Source: Saccharothrix ecbatanensis
GTDB taxonomy: Bacteria > Actinomycetota > Actinomycetes > Mycobacteriales > Pseudonocardiaceae
Reading direction: 5' to 3'
Assembly: GCF_014205015.1 (NCBI RefSeq)
Contig: NZ_JACHMO010000001.1
Span: 6,634,001-6,698,000, forward strand
DNA: 64,000 nt
The notes beneath the pieces are model-generated. The model was not told the DNA's origin, did not search any database, and saw only the letters and a program-made list of their open reading frames with translations. A program made the position numbers and the translations under genes. Below are positions 1 through 7,928 of this stretch, piece by piece; the stretch's first letter is position 1, and each line of letters opens with the position of its first letter.

Positions 1-1
1 G

Positions 2-310
2 CACCTGACCGACCAGGTCTCACTGCGGTTCACCGACCTGAGCCGGATCGGGGCGTTGATGGCCCGGTTGCGCGCCGAGCCGCCGGCGGGCTTCACCTTT
101 GAAGACCTGTTGCCGGAGGCGGACGTCGTCAGGCTGACGAAGGAAGGCGTGCGGGTGGTCGTGCGGCCGTCCGGGACGGAGCCGAAGCTCAAGGCGTACC
201 TGGAGGTCGTGGAACCGGTGGCCGACGACCTGCCGGCCGCCCGCGTGCGTGCCGAGGGCCGGTTGGCCGAGCTTCGGGCTCAGGTGTCGGACCTGCTCAC
301 GACGCCATAG
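2..310 (+). CDS. Phosphohexomutase (phosphomannomutase/phosphoglucomutase type), C-terminal end only
   Basis: Only the last ~102 residues are in the window; the reading frame is open from base 2. The visible part is the C-terminal domain of the alpha-D-phosphohexomutase superfamily, recognised by the phosphate-binding loop RPSGTEPKLKAYLEV near the end. Enzymes of this family interconvert hexose-1-phosphates and hexose-6-phosphates in the cytoplasm. The active-site serine and metal-binding loop lie upstream and cannot be seen, so substrate (mannose or glucose phosphate) is not decided here. It ends tail-to-tail with, and overlaps by 14 bases, a convergent small membrane protein gene. Confidence 0.9.
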   Translation, partial: HLTDQVSLRFTDLSRIGALMARLRAEPPAGFTFEDLLPEADVVRLTKEGVRVVVRPSGTEPKLKAYLEVVEPVADDLPAARVRAEGRLAELRAQVSDLLTTP

Positions 311-629
311 CGATCAGCAGGCAGAGCACGGCGACGACGAGCGCACCGCCCGCCACCAGGTAAGGACGCCTGGTCGGCGGGCTCACCGGGCGGGACCTGT
401 TCTGCGTGGCGGCGGCGACCGAGATCCGGCCGGCGATGTAGCTGACCGTGCACAGCGCCACACCGGCCGCGAGGATCATCGTGTTGACGTCCCAAGGGCT
501 GTGGTCGACCCCCGGCCACAGCGCGATGAACACCAGCGGCAGACCGATGAGCCCGACCCCGATACCGACACCGGCGCCCCACGTGATCCGCCGGTTCCGC
601 TGCATCGTGGCGATACTTCGAGTTTCCAT
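297..629 (-). CDS. Small three-pass membrane protein, function unknown
   Basis: A 110-residue protein with three hydrophobic stretches (about residues 16-38, 50-72 and 90-108) separated by short polar loops, so a small integral membrane protein. The start at 629 is chosen because GGGAGG lies a few bases upstream and the hydrophobic pattern begins soon after; the open frame continues further upstream but without membrane or conserved character. I do not recognise a family. It is convergent with the phosphohexomutase gene and diverges from the flavodoxin-like gene at 771. Confidence 0.6.
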   Translation of the reverse strand: METRSIATMQRNRRITWGAGVGIGVGLIGLPLVFIALWPGVDHSPWDVNTMILAAGVALCTVSYIAGRISVAAATQNRSRPVSPPTRRPYLVAGGALVVAVLCLLIAMAS

Positions 630-770
630 GACTCCCTCCCCTGCACTGCTACTACTGAAGACGCACAGCAGCCGCATCGGTTCCCGGCGGCCGTCGACCG
701 GCTCGTCACCAGGCGTGACCATGCTACCGAGCGGTTGCGCGTTGTTCCGGTGCGCGGCAGCCTGTCCCGC

Positions 771-1223
771 GTGCCCCGACTCCTGATCGTGCACCACACG
801 CCGTCCCCGAACATGCAAGCGATGTTCGAGGCGGTCGTAGCCGGCGCGACCGATCCGGAGATCGGAGGCGTGGAAGTGGTGCGACGGCCGGCTCTGGCAG
901 CCACGGTGTCTGACGCGCTCGAAGCTGACGGCTACGTCCTCGGTACGCCCGCGAACCTGGGGATGATGAGCGGCGCGCTGAAGGTGTTCTTCGACCTCGC
1001 CTACTACCCGTGCCTCGACGCCACGCGCGGACGCCCTTACGGCCTGTACGTGCACGGCAACAACGACACCACGGGCGCGGTTCGCGGGATCGAGTCGATC
1101 ACTACGGGGTTGTCATGGGAGAAGGTGACCCCCAACGTCAGCGTGACCGGTGAACCGACGAAGGAAGACCTTCGCGCGTGTTGGGAACTCGGCGCGACGG
1201 TTGCCGCACAGCTCATGCCCTGA
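771..1223 (+). CDS. Flavodoxin/NAD(P)H-dependent oxidoreductase family protein
   Basis: About 150 residues starting at a GTG with the sequence VPRLLIVHHTPSPNMQAM, the typical beta-strand and phosphate loop of flavodoxin-like FMN proteins. The middle part YVLGTPANLGMMSGALKVFFD matches the flavin-contact region of the NAD(P)H-dependent FMN reductase/flavodoxin family. Length fits a single flavodoxin fold. Redox partner and substrate are unknown. A second, broken copy of the C-terminal third of this gene lies at 4862-5059, on the far side of the RiPP island, so this gene probably marks the island's left border. Confidence 0.75.
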   Translation: MPRLLIVHHTPSPNMQAMFEAVVAGATDPEIGGVEVVRRPALAATVSDALEADGYVLGTPANLGMMSGALKVFFDLAYYPCLDATRGRPYGLYVHGNNDTTGAVRGIESITTGLSWEKVTPNVSVTGEPTKEDLRACWELGATVAAQLMP

Positions 1224-1235
1224 GTGACCGTCGGA

Positions 1236-2363
1236 TCACCGAGGTGGAAGCAGCTTCTCAACGGCGTCGAACCGATCGTCTGTGCGCGTGGACGGCATCC
1301 GGGCCGCGTACCCCCTAGCGCGCTCCAGAGTCGCCGTCGCGGCGTCCAGTGCGCCTGTACGGGCGTACGACTCGGCAAGCCAGGAGAGGTAGAGGGCCAC
1401 CTCTCGCGAGTGTCCCTCGGGGTAGGTGGCGACCGCGCCGGACAGCAACGGTTCGGCCTTGTCGGGTGCACCTAGCTGGATCATGCAACGTCCGGCCATG
1501 ACATCGATTTCAGCTCTGTTGAGCCAATAGACCCACTCAGGTTCTTCGATACCGGTGGACCTCTGTTCGTATGTGTCGTCTACCGCGTCCAGCGCGCGGA
1601 GCGTGCCGTCACGGTCCTTGGTCTTGGCGCTTGCCCATGCCACCCGTTCCAACAGCAGCGTCCGGACGACGGGCGTAGCCCTTCGGGCTCCCGTGACCGC
1701 CGTACGCGCCAGGAGCAGCGCGTCACGCGGGTCAGCCACGTTGGCGATCTGGTAGCTCAGTGACGAAAACAATTGCGCCGCAAGGGAATCGTTGCCCGCT
1801 TCCTCAGCCGCTGACACCCCGCCGAGGTACAGCCGTTGGGCGTCCGCGTACCTCCCCGCGTCCGACGCCACCCACCCGGCGAGTTGGGCAAGCTCGCCGG
1901 TGGCGGTGAGCAGCCTCCGACCGATCGGCTCGACGTAGGAACCGTTACGCACCAACGATTGCGCCTCTTCTAGCTCTTGCCGCACGGCGGGCAACAGGGC
2001 CGCGCTGCCAACCACGTCGTCAAGGTGCCTCAGTTCGACCACACGAGCGTCCAGGGCGTCTGCCAGGGACTCACCCACCCTGCGACCGGATCGGCGCTGT
2101 ACGGCCGTAGGAGAGTCCGAGACAAGCCACTCATGGGCACGTCGCATCGCGTCACCACCGATCGGCAAACCTAGCGCTTGTTCATACGCCGCAACGACTT
2201 CCGGGAGCGGTCGGCGCTTCCCTGTCTCGATCAAACTCAAGTAGGGCTTGCTGTAGTGGGTGAGTTGAGCCATCCGGGACAGGCTGAATCCGGCAGCCTC
2301 GCGCGCTGCCCTGAGAGCGTCACTCAGTTCCGACAAAGCCTGCTCCCCGGTCCGCGTTGTCAA
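1236..2363 (-). CDS. XRE-family transcriptional regulator with TPR-like C-terminal region
   Basis: Residues ~10-65 form a Cro/C1-type helix-turn-helix (LRAAREAAGFSLSRMAQLTH followed by YSKPYLSLIETGKR). The remaining ~300 residues are alanine-rich helical repeats that look like TPR hairpins, as in actinobacterial regulators that sense peptides or other small ligands. The start at 2363 is a TTG; a second TTG at 2336 has a better spaced GGGGAG and may be the true start. It diverges from the radical SAM operon, with 136 bases between, so it is the likely pathway regulator of the RiPP island. The ligand is unknown. Confidence 0.85.
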   Translation of the reverse strand: MTTRTGEQALSELSDALRAAREAAGFSLSRMAQLTHYSKPYLSLIETGKRRPLPEVVAAYEQALGLPIGGDAMRRAHEWLVSDSPTAVQRRSGRRVGESLADALDARVVELRHLDDVVGSAALLPAVRQELEEAQSLVRNGSYVEPIGRRLLTATGELAQLAGWVASDAGRYADAQRLYLGGVSAAEEAGNDSLAAQLFSSLSYQIANVADPRDALLLARTAVTGARRATPVVRTLLLERVAWASAKTKDRDGTLRALDAVDDTYEQRSTGIEEPEWVYWLNRAEIDVMAGRCMIQLGAPDKAEPLLSGAVATYPEGHSREVALYLSWLAESYARTGALDAATATLERARGYAARMPSTRTDDRFDAVEKLLPPR

Positions 2364-2499
2364 CCTTTGTAAACGCGCTGATCAGCATAAACGCGGAGTG
2401 CGACCGGTAGGAACAACGGTAGGTCACCCCTTGTCCGTGAGACCTCCAGAACGCGCGCCGGGCAAGGGGTGGCCGTACCACCGGGCCTAGGAGGTGACC
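2364..2499. promoter_or_regulatory. Divergent control region of the RiPP island with palindrome and inverted repeat
   Basis: The intergenic region between the XRE gene and the small protein gene holds a 10-bp palindrome GCTGATCAGC (2377-2386) flanked by two copies of AAACGCG, and a 9-bp perfect inverted repeat CACCCCTTG / CAAGGGGTG (2425-2433 and 2463-2471, 29-base loop). AGGAGG at 2489-2494 is the ribosome site for the TTG at 2500. The palindrome is the best candidate operator for the XRE protein; the longer hairpin could act in the leader RNA. Both roles are inferred. Confidence 0.45.
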
Positions 2500-2808
2500 T
2501 TGAGCAGCGACGACGTTCAGAAGGCAGAGCAAGAGCACATCAACACGATGGTTGCGCTACAGCAGCTCCTACGGAACGGGTTCATCGCGGTCCCCTACGG
2601 CGACAATCGGACCCAACCCGAAGAGCTGGGATTCGTCCGGTTGCGGTGGGACATCCAGGATCTGATCCGTGTCTACGGAGCTGACCAAGCCAGCGCCGTT
2701 TGGTTACCTGATCTGGCCCACGCTCCGCGACCTACGCATCTTCCAGCGCCTACGGAAATGACGCGTCTAAGCACGATGGAAACGCGAGGGGGAAATGACC
2801 AGTGCTGA
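2500..2808 (+). CDS. Small hypothetical protein of the RiPP operon
   Basis: A ~102-residue soluble protein with no family I recognise. The TTG at 2500 is chosen because AGGAGG ends five bases upstream; a GTG at 2494 lies inside that ribosome site. An N-terminal helix (VQKAEQEHINTMVALQQLL) is followed by a mixed region with RLRWDIQDLIRVYG. The stop overlaps the radical SAM gene by 14 bases, so the two are translationally coupled and this protein probably serves the same pathway, for instance as a leader-binding or partner protein. That role is only inferred from position. Confidence 0.6.
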   Translation: MSSDDVQKAEQEHINTMVALQQLLRNGFIAVPYGDNRTQPEELGFVRLRWDIQDLIRVYGADQASAVWLPDLAHAPRPTHLPAPTEMTRLSTMETRGGNDQC

Positions 2809-3925
2809 CACGGATCTGTTTATTCGACCGAGGTCGGTGATTCTCCAGCCTGAGACGTTATGCAATCTCGACTGTAGTTACTGCTACCTGCCGTTCCGAC
2901 ACAAGCGCAACAGGATGTCCGTTGAAGTGGCGCGGACAGTAGCCGAGTCCGTCCGGCCCTGGACGGCCTACACCACAGTTGACGTGTGCTGGCACGGTGG
3001 GGAGCCGCTGGCGACTGGCCGCGCTTACCTCGGGCGGCTAATGGACGCTTTCAACGACCTTGACGTCAAGCACGGTGTCCAGACAAACGCCACGCTGGTA
3101 GATGATGCGTGGTGCGAATTCTTCACCGAACGAGACATGTACGTGGGTGTCAGTATCGACGGCGGACCGTCCGACAACGCCAACCGTGTGGATCGAAAAG
3201 GAGCACCAGCCTACGAAAAGGCGATGCAGGGGATTGAGCGGCTCATCGCTCACGGTCATGAGGTCTACGCAATCGCGGTCGTATCAGACCCGACACCCGA
3301 ACGTGCCCGTAGGCTCTACAGCTTCGCCGTTGAAAGTGGAATCTCGGAACTCGGCGTCAACATTGAAGAACAGGAAGGCGTCAACGCCACGACCAACGCC
3401 CACGACCAGGAAAGCGTGACCGGTTTCTGGGCGGAATTGATGGCAGCATGGAGGGAGAATCCGACCATCCGCCTGAGAGAGCTAGGACGGACGCTCGCTT
3501 ATGTTGAAGCGGTTCTAAAGGATCAGGATCACGCGAGCCGACGACCACCCTTTATTGACCCGTTGCCCACTGTTGCCTACGACGGTTCGGTAACCCTCAT
3601 CTCGCCAGAGCTAGCCGGATTCGGTAACGCACGAGGAACTTTCTCAAGCGGACACGTACTGGATGCCTCGCTAGACGAGATTATCTCGCGTGCGACTGGC
3701 GTGCCTTGGGTGGCCGAATTCATGTCCGGCGTGGACGCGTGCAGGAATACGTGTCCTTACTTCGATTTCTGCGGAGGTGGTCACCCGGCTAACCGGCACT
3801 TCGAACACGGCCGAATGGATGGGACAGAGACCGACTACTGCCGTAACGGCAAGATGGCATTATTAGAAGGAGTGTTGCGGGTTGTTCAGCCAGACACCGT
3901 TAGCGGAGCGGATTCGACTGCGTAG
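2795..3925 (+). CDS. amcB: Radical SAM/SPASM peptide maturase, cyclophane-forming type
   Basis: A 376-residue radical SAM enzyme. The SAM-binding cluster motif CxxxCxxC is at residues 23-30 (CNLDCSYC), and a SPASM-like cysteine set near residues 325-360 (CRNTCPYFDFC and a later YCRNG) would hold auxiliary Fe-S clusters. The length and C-terminal pattern match the FxsB/cyclophane-forming peptide maturases, which couple an aromatic side-chain carbon to the beta-carbon of a residue two positions later. The precursor gene starts within its 3' end. The AmcB assignment rests on this pairing with a multi-core precursor and is from memory of the family, not a search. Base composition is lower in GC than the neighbouring housekeeping genes. 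Confidence 0.8.
   Translation: MTSADTDLFIRPRSVILQPETLCNLDCSYCYLPFRHKRNRMSVEVARTVAESVRPWTAYTTVDVCWHGGEPLATGRAYLGRLMDAFNDLDVKHGVQTNATLVDDAWCEFFTERDMYVGVSIDGGPSDNANRVDRKGAPAYEKAMQGIERLIAHGHEVYAIAVVSDPTPERARRLYSFAVESGISELGVNIEEQEGVNATTNAHDQESVTGFWAELMAAWRENPTIRLRELGRTLAYVEAVLKDQDHASRRPPFIDPLPTVAYDGSVTLISPELAGFGNARGTFSSGHVLDASLDEIISRATGVPWVAEFMSGVDACRNTCPYFDFCGGGHPANRHFEHGRMDGTETDYCRNGKMALLEGVLRVVQPDTVSGADSTA
3865..3872 (+). promoter_or_regulatory. Ribosome binding site for the precursor peptide
   Basis: AGAAGGAG lies nine bases before the TTG at 3882, inside the 3' end of the maturase gene. This decides the precursor start over in-frame alternatives and allows strong translation of the peptide from the shared transcript. 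Confidence 0.7.
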
Positions 3926-4070
3926 CGCGGGATTTACGGCTCTGCTGGTCACGGCGGGAGGCACCCCCGTGAGAGTCAATTCATTCAACAACGATCCCAC
4001 GTGGGACAACGTCACCGGGGGTGGCGGGTTTGACAACCGCCCCACGTGGGATGACTGGAAGAACAAGTAG
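3882..4070 (+). CDS. amcA: RiPP precursor peptide with four cyclophane-type triads (AmcA-like)
   Basis: A 62-residue peptide starting at TTG, overlapping the maturase gene by 44 bases. Residues 1-33 form a leader with LAERIRLRSAGFTALLVTAG. Residues 34-62 are the core, with two near-repeats, FNNDPTWDN (35-43) and FDNRPTWDD (50-58), joined by a Gly4 linker and ending WKNK. Each repeat holds two aromatic-x-Asn/Asp triads: F35-N-N37, W41-D-N43, F50-D-N52, W56-D-D58. Such triads are known substrates of three-residue cyclophane-forming radical SAM enzymes, so up to four cyclophanes are expected. No protease or exporter gene is seen nearby. Product and activity are unknown. Confidence 0.8.
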   Translation: MFSQTPLAERIRLRSAGFTALLVTAGGTPVRVNSFNNDPTWDNVTGGGGFDNRPTWDDWKNK

Positions 4071-4072
4071 CG

Positions 4073-4732
4073 CTAAGTGACCACGGTCAGGCCGGCCTCT
4101 GACGCAAACTGAGTTCCCAGAGTGCCGGCCTGATCGGCGTCAATCCGCGCGCCTCGCAGCGTGAGAAGGCCACGAACCCCGATCAAGCGCGAGGATGTAA
4201 AATCACATCCGCCGGCGCGAGTAGCGTCAAACTCCACCTGATCCATCTCACAGTCGTCGAAGACCACATTGGAAAGGTCGCCGCTGATCGCAGTCTCACG
4301 GAAGGAACAGCGGCGGAACACAACCGCGTTCTTCACGCGCTCGAACCGAATCGCCGCATAATCAAAACGACAGTCCTCCGCGTACAAGTCCGCAGCTTGG
4401 GCAAAGTCGATCCGTAGACCGATTGCTTGAGAGCGAAGAAATTCCGTCCGCCGCGCGGAGGTCTCCGACATCGCCGCATTGGAAAAGTTCACGTTTTCGA
4501 AACGCACATCAGAAAGCTCGATGGGGGCGAGGCGGGAATTCGACAGATCAACTGTGGAGACCACGACCACTGACAATGACCCTTCGCCTACAACCTCCGA
4601 CTGGTCACCCCCCTCGATGCGCGCGGTGACGTAGTCAAACTCGCCCCGAAACGCCGGCGACTGATTCAACAAGTCTTCCTCTTCGATGGACGCTCGCTGA
4701 ATCGTCTTACCCGCGACTTTTAGAAAGTCCAT
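4073..4732 (-). CDS. Pentapeptide-repeat protein beside the RiPP genes
   Basis: A ~219-residue protein with the A(D/N)LxF-like pentapeptide pattern from about residue 65 on (for example VDLSNSRLAPIELSDVRFEN, then FRRCSFRETAISGDLSNVVF), which folds as a right-handed quadrilateral beta-helix. The start is placed at the ATG at 4732; the open frame extends upstream through the terminator hairpin, which makes longer versions unlikely. It is convergent with the precursor gene, with only two bases between stops. Pentapeptide proteins such as McbG, AlbG, Qnr and MfpA protect DNA gyrase from inhibitors, some of them RiPPs, so a self-protection role is possible but unproved. Confidence 0.75.
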   Translation of the reverse strand: MDFLKVAGKTIQRASIEEEDLLNQSPAFRGEFDYVTARIEGGDQSEVVGEGSLSVVVVSTVDLSNSRLAPIELSDVRFENVNFSNAAMSETSARRTEFLRSQAIGLRIDFAQAADLYAEDCRFDYAAIRFERVKNAVVFRRCSFRETAISGDLSNVVFDDCEMDQVEFDATRAGGCDFTSSRLIGVRGLLTLRGARIDADQAGTLGTQFASEAGLTVVT

Positions 4733-4794
4733 ACCCTTACGGTAGCGCACGTGTGGCACGACCGGTGTACCCAATCCGGCGCGGCACACAAAAA

Positions 4795-4828
4795 GACCCT
4801 CCACACGAACGGTGCCGTGCGGAGGGTC
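4795..4828 (-). terminator. Rho-independent terminator, minus strand
   Basis: A hairpin with 11 of 12 pairs (arms starting GACCCTCC and ending GGAGGGTC) is followed on the minus strand by TTTTTGTG. It would stop transcripts coming from the aldo-keto reductase operon before they enter the pentapeptide gene, which must therefore have its own promoter in 4733-4794. Confidence 0.75.
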
Positions 4829-4855
4829 CAGTTGTGCTTTCTTACAGCAGGTAAA

Positions 4856-5059
4856 CCAACGGAGCGCGGTCGGCCGTTCGGGGCTTATGTGCACGGGAAC
4901 CTGGGCACCGAGGGCGCCCTGAAGGCGTTACGGGACATCACGACGGGGCTGAAGTGGAAGCCCGTGGTCGAGCCCTTGTCGCTCACCGGAGCGCCGGACA
5001 GCGCGGCGCGGCAGCAGTGCTGGGAGTTGGGCGCCACCGTCGCGGCGTCCCTGATGTGA
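4856..5059 (+). pseudogene. C-terminal remnant of a flavodoxin-like oxidoreductase gene
   Basis: From base 4862 the frame encodes RGRPFGAYVHGN and then DITTGLKWK and CWELGATVAASLM, aligning residue for residue with the last third of the flavodoxin-like gene at 771-1223 (RGRPYGLYVHGN, SITTGLSWEK, CWELGATVAAQLM). I judge the two about half identical. The N-terminal strand, phosphate loop and flavin-contact region are absent: upstream there is only the terminator hairpin and the pentapeptide gene. It is therefore a dead 3' fragment, not a working gene, and probably marks the right border of the RiPP island. Confidence 0.75.
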
Positions 5060-5080
5060 CCTATGCCGATGTGGCGTGAC

Positions 5081-6064
<984 letters not shown>

Positions 6065-6089
6065 GGTGTCGCTCTTCCCCTCGGGTGGA

Positions 6090-7046
6090 CTACTGGTTGG
6101 AAAGCTTCAGGAACTCGGCCGGGTAGCGGTCGCCCGCGACGGCCGGTGCCGCATCCTCGATCGCCCGGAGGTCGTCGGCGCTGAGCTCCAGGTCGGCGGC
6201 GGCGACGTTCTCCTCCAGGTACTTGACCCGCTTGGTGCCCGGGATGGGCACGACGTGCTCGCCCTGGTGGTGCACCCAGGCGAGCGCCAGCTGACCCGCG
6301 GTGACGCCGCGTTCGGCCGCCAGCTCGCGCAGGGCCGTGACGATCGCCGTGTTGCGGGCGAAGTTCTCCTCGGCGAACCGGGGCAGGCCGCGGCGCATGT
6401 CGTCGTCGTCCAGGTCGGCGACGGACGTGACGCGGCCGGTGAGGAATCCCCGGCCCAGCGGCGAGAACGGCACGATGCCGATGCCCAGCTCGCGGCACGT
6501 CGGCGCGACCTCCGCCTCGATGTCCCGCGTCCACAGCGACCATTCGCTCTGGAGCGCGCTGATCGGGTGCACGGCGTGCGCGCGGCGGATCGTCGCGGCG
6601 CTCGCCTCGGACAGGCCCAGGTGGCGCACCTTGCCCGCGGTGACCAGGTCGGCCATCGCGCCGACGGTCTCCTCGATCGGCACGGTCGGGTCGACCCGGT
6701 GCAGGTAGTAGAGGTCGATGTGGTCGGTGTCCAGGCGGCGCAGCGAGTCCTCGACGGCCTGCTTGACGTACCCGGCGTCGCCGCGCGGGCGTCGGTCCGG
6801 GTCGGCGAGGCCGAACTTGGTGGCGAGCACGACCTCGTCCCGGCGGGACTTGATCGCCCGCCCGACCAGCTCCTCGTTCGCGCCGACGCCGTAGACATCG
6901 GCGGTGTCGAGGAGGACGACGCCCAGGTCCAGCGCGCGGTGGATGGTGGCGACGGACTCGCGATCGTCACCCGCGCCGTACGACTGGCTCATGCCCATGC
7001 AGCCCAAGCCCTGCTTGCCGGCCTGGAGTTCGCCCAGCAGCGTCAC
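6090..7046 (-). CDS. Aldo-keto reductase, tandem paralog
   Basis: A 318-residue aldo-keto reductase that aligns along its whole length with the neighbour at 5081-6064 ([22 protein letters not shown], and [19 protein letters not shown]), so the pair arose by tandem duplication. The N-terminus is shorter than usual: it starts [18 protein letters not shown] and lacks a clear first strand. The GTG start overlaps the MerR stop by four bases, so it is translationally coupled to the regulator. Substrate unknown. Confidence 0.9.
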   Translation of the reverse strand: MTLLGELQAGKQGLGCMGMSQSYGAGDDRESVATIHRALDLGVVLLDTADVYGVGANEELVGRAIKSRRDEVVLATKFGLADPDRRPRGDAGYVKQAVEDSLRRLDTDHIDLYYLHRVDPTVPIEETVGAMADLVTAGKVRHLGLSEASAATIRRAHAVHPISALQSEWSLWTRDIEAEVAPTCRELGIGIVPFSPLGRGFLTGRVTSVADLDDDDMRRGLPRFAEENFARNTAIVTALRELAAERGVTAGQLALAWVHHQGEHVVPIPGTKRVKYLEENVAAADLELSADDLRAIEDAAPAVAGDRYPAEFLKLSNQ

Positions 7047-7426
7047 GCGGTGATCCCCTCGATCATGGTGTGCTCGATCTGCTCGTAGTGCGTGATCTTG
7101 AATTCGAGCACTTCAAGGCACGACTGCAACTCCGCGATGCGGTCGCGGACGGAGGCGCGGTGCTCGAACAGGATCTGTTTGCGACGGCCGGCCGTGGCCG
7201 CGCCTCGGTGCCGGAGCTGCGCGTACTCGCGCATCATGCGAATGGGCATGCCGGTGGTGCGGAGACGGGTCAGGAAGACGAGCCAGCCGAGGTCGTCGTC
7301 GCTGTAGTTGCGCCGCCCGCCGGAATCCCGAGCGGGCGGGTCGACCAGGCCGATCCGTTCGTAGTAGCGCAGCGTGTCGATCGACAACCCGCTGTGCTCG
7401 GCCGCTTGGGCGATCGAGTAAGTCAC
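7043..7426 (-). CDS. MerR-family transcriptional regulator
   Basis: A 127-residue MerR protein: winged helix-turn-helix [20 protein letters not shown] at residues 3-22, ERIGLV and [19 protein letters not shown] next, then a dimerisation helix with [16 protein letters not shown]. No cysteines are placed for metal binding as in MerR or ZntR, so it belongs to the aldehyde/organic-compound group that often pairs with reductases. The GTG at 7426 is chosen because it sits 7 bases after the -10 element, giving a leaderless transcript. It leads the operon of two aldo-keto reductases. Confidence 0.9.
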   Translation of the reverse strand: MTYSIAQAAEHSGLSIDTLRYYERIGLVDPPARDSGGRRNYSDDDLGWLVFLTRLRTTGMPIRMMREYAQLRHRGAATAGRRKQILFEHRASVRDRIAELQSCLEVLEFKITHYEQIEHTMIEGITA

Positions 7427-7464
7427 GGTGTCGACGGTAGGAGCTGGAGTGCACTCCAGGTCAA
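7427..7464 (-). promoter_or_regulatory. MerR-type promoter with operator in a 19-bp spacer, leaderless start
   Basis: On the minus strand TTGACC (7464-7459) and TACCGT (7439-7434) are 19 bases apart, and the spacer carries the 16-bp perfect palindrome CTGGAGTGCACTCCAG (7444-7459), which overlaps the last base of the -35 box. The long spacer and dyad are the hallmark of MerR-controlled promoters. The -10 box ends 7 bases before the GTG, so the mRNA should begin at or next to the start codon. Confidence 0.85.
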
Positions 7465-7544
7465 CCCGATTCGCGGTACTCGGTCCGAATCTCCTCGGGC
7501 CGTCGTCCTCGGGGGGGGGTTGGCGCCGGAGGTCGTCCGGGGGG

Positions 7545-7928
7545 TCAGTCGTCCTTGGGCATGCTCCAGGCCTCAAGGTGCGCGGCCATGCCGGAGACGT
7601 CTATCTGCTCCCGGCCCAGCGCTCGCACCAGGTCGAGGGCGTCGTCTTCCGCCGCGTCGATCCACCAGCCGTTGATGTCGCACAACGTCACGGCCGCCAC
7701 CCAGCCCAGCCGCCAGTTGCCCTCGGCCAACGGGCGGGTGCGGACGATGGAGTCGAGCAGCGCGGAAGCTTTCAGCCAGAGCGTGTCGTAAGCCTCGACC
7801 CCCAGCACGGTCGCCCGGGGGCGGTGGGCTGCGGAATCGAGGAGACCTAAGTCGCGCACGACCAGATCCCCGCCCGTGACGGCGGTCGCCAGCACGAGCA
7901 AGTCGCCGGCGTCGAGGTAGTTGACCAC
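7545..7928 (-). CDS. Doc/Fic-family toxin-like protein with degenerate catalytic motif
   Basis: A 127-residue protein matching the actinobacterial Doc family along its length (VVRDLGLLDSAAHRPRATVL, then AYDTLWLKASALLDSIVR). The Fic motif region reads RPLAEGNWRLGW where active relatives have H-x-hydrophobic-x-DGNKR: the catalytic His is Arg, Asp is Glu, Lys is Trp. Fic proteins transfer phosphate or AMP groups to proteins; Doc phosphorylates EF-Tu. With these changes the protein is probably inactive or altered. The RHH antitoxin-like gene lies 389 bases upstream on the same strand instead of overlapping, so the module looks disrupted. Confidence 0.75.
   Translation of the reverse strand: MVNYLDAGDLLVLATAVTGGDLVVRDLGLLDSAAHRPRATVLGVEAYDTLWLKASALLDSIVRTRPLAEGNWRLGWVAAVTLCDINGWWIDAAEDDALDLVRALGREQIDVSGMAAHLEAWSMPKDD

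Noticed and set aside
249..1223. A long version of the flavodoxin-like protein starting at 249
   Set aside because: The first ~170 residues have shadow-like Arg/His/Pro composition and overlap two other genes; the flavodoxin fold starts at 771.
4751..5059. A 102-residue gene starting at 4751
   Set aside because: The first 37 residues run through a terminator hairpin and match nothing; only the last part is a remnant of a flavodoxin-type gene.
1236..5059. Mobile element with integrase or transposase carrying the RiPP genes
   Set aside because: No recombinase gene, insertion sequence ends or clear direct repeats were seen; only the flavodoxin fragment and base composition hint at transfer.
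7511..7519. Run of nine or more G bases between the MerR and Doc-like genes
   Set aside because: It could be a phase-variable tract, but it lies in a non-coding gap and may also be a sequencing artefact.
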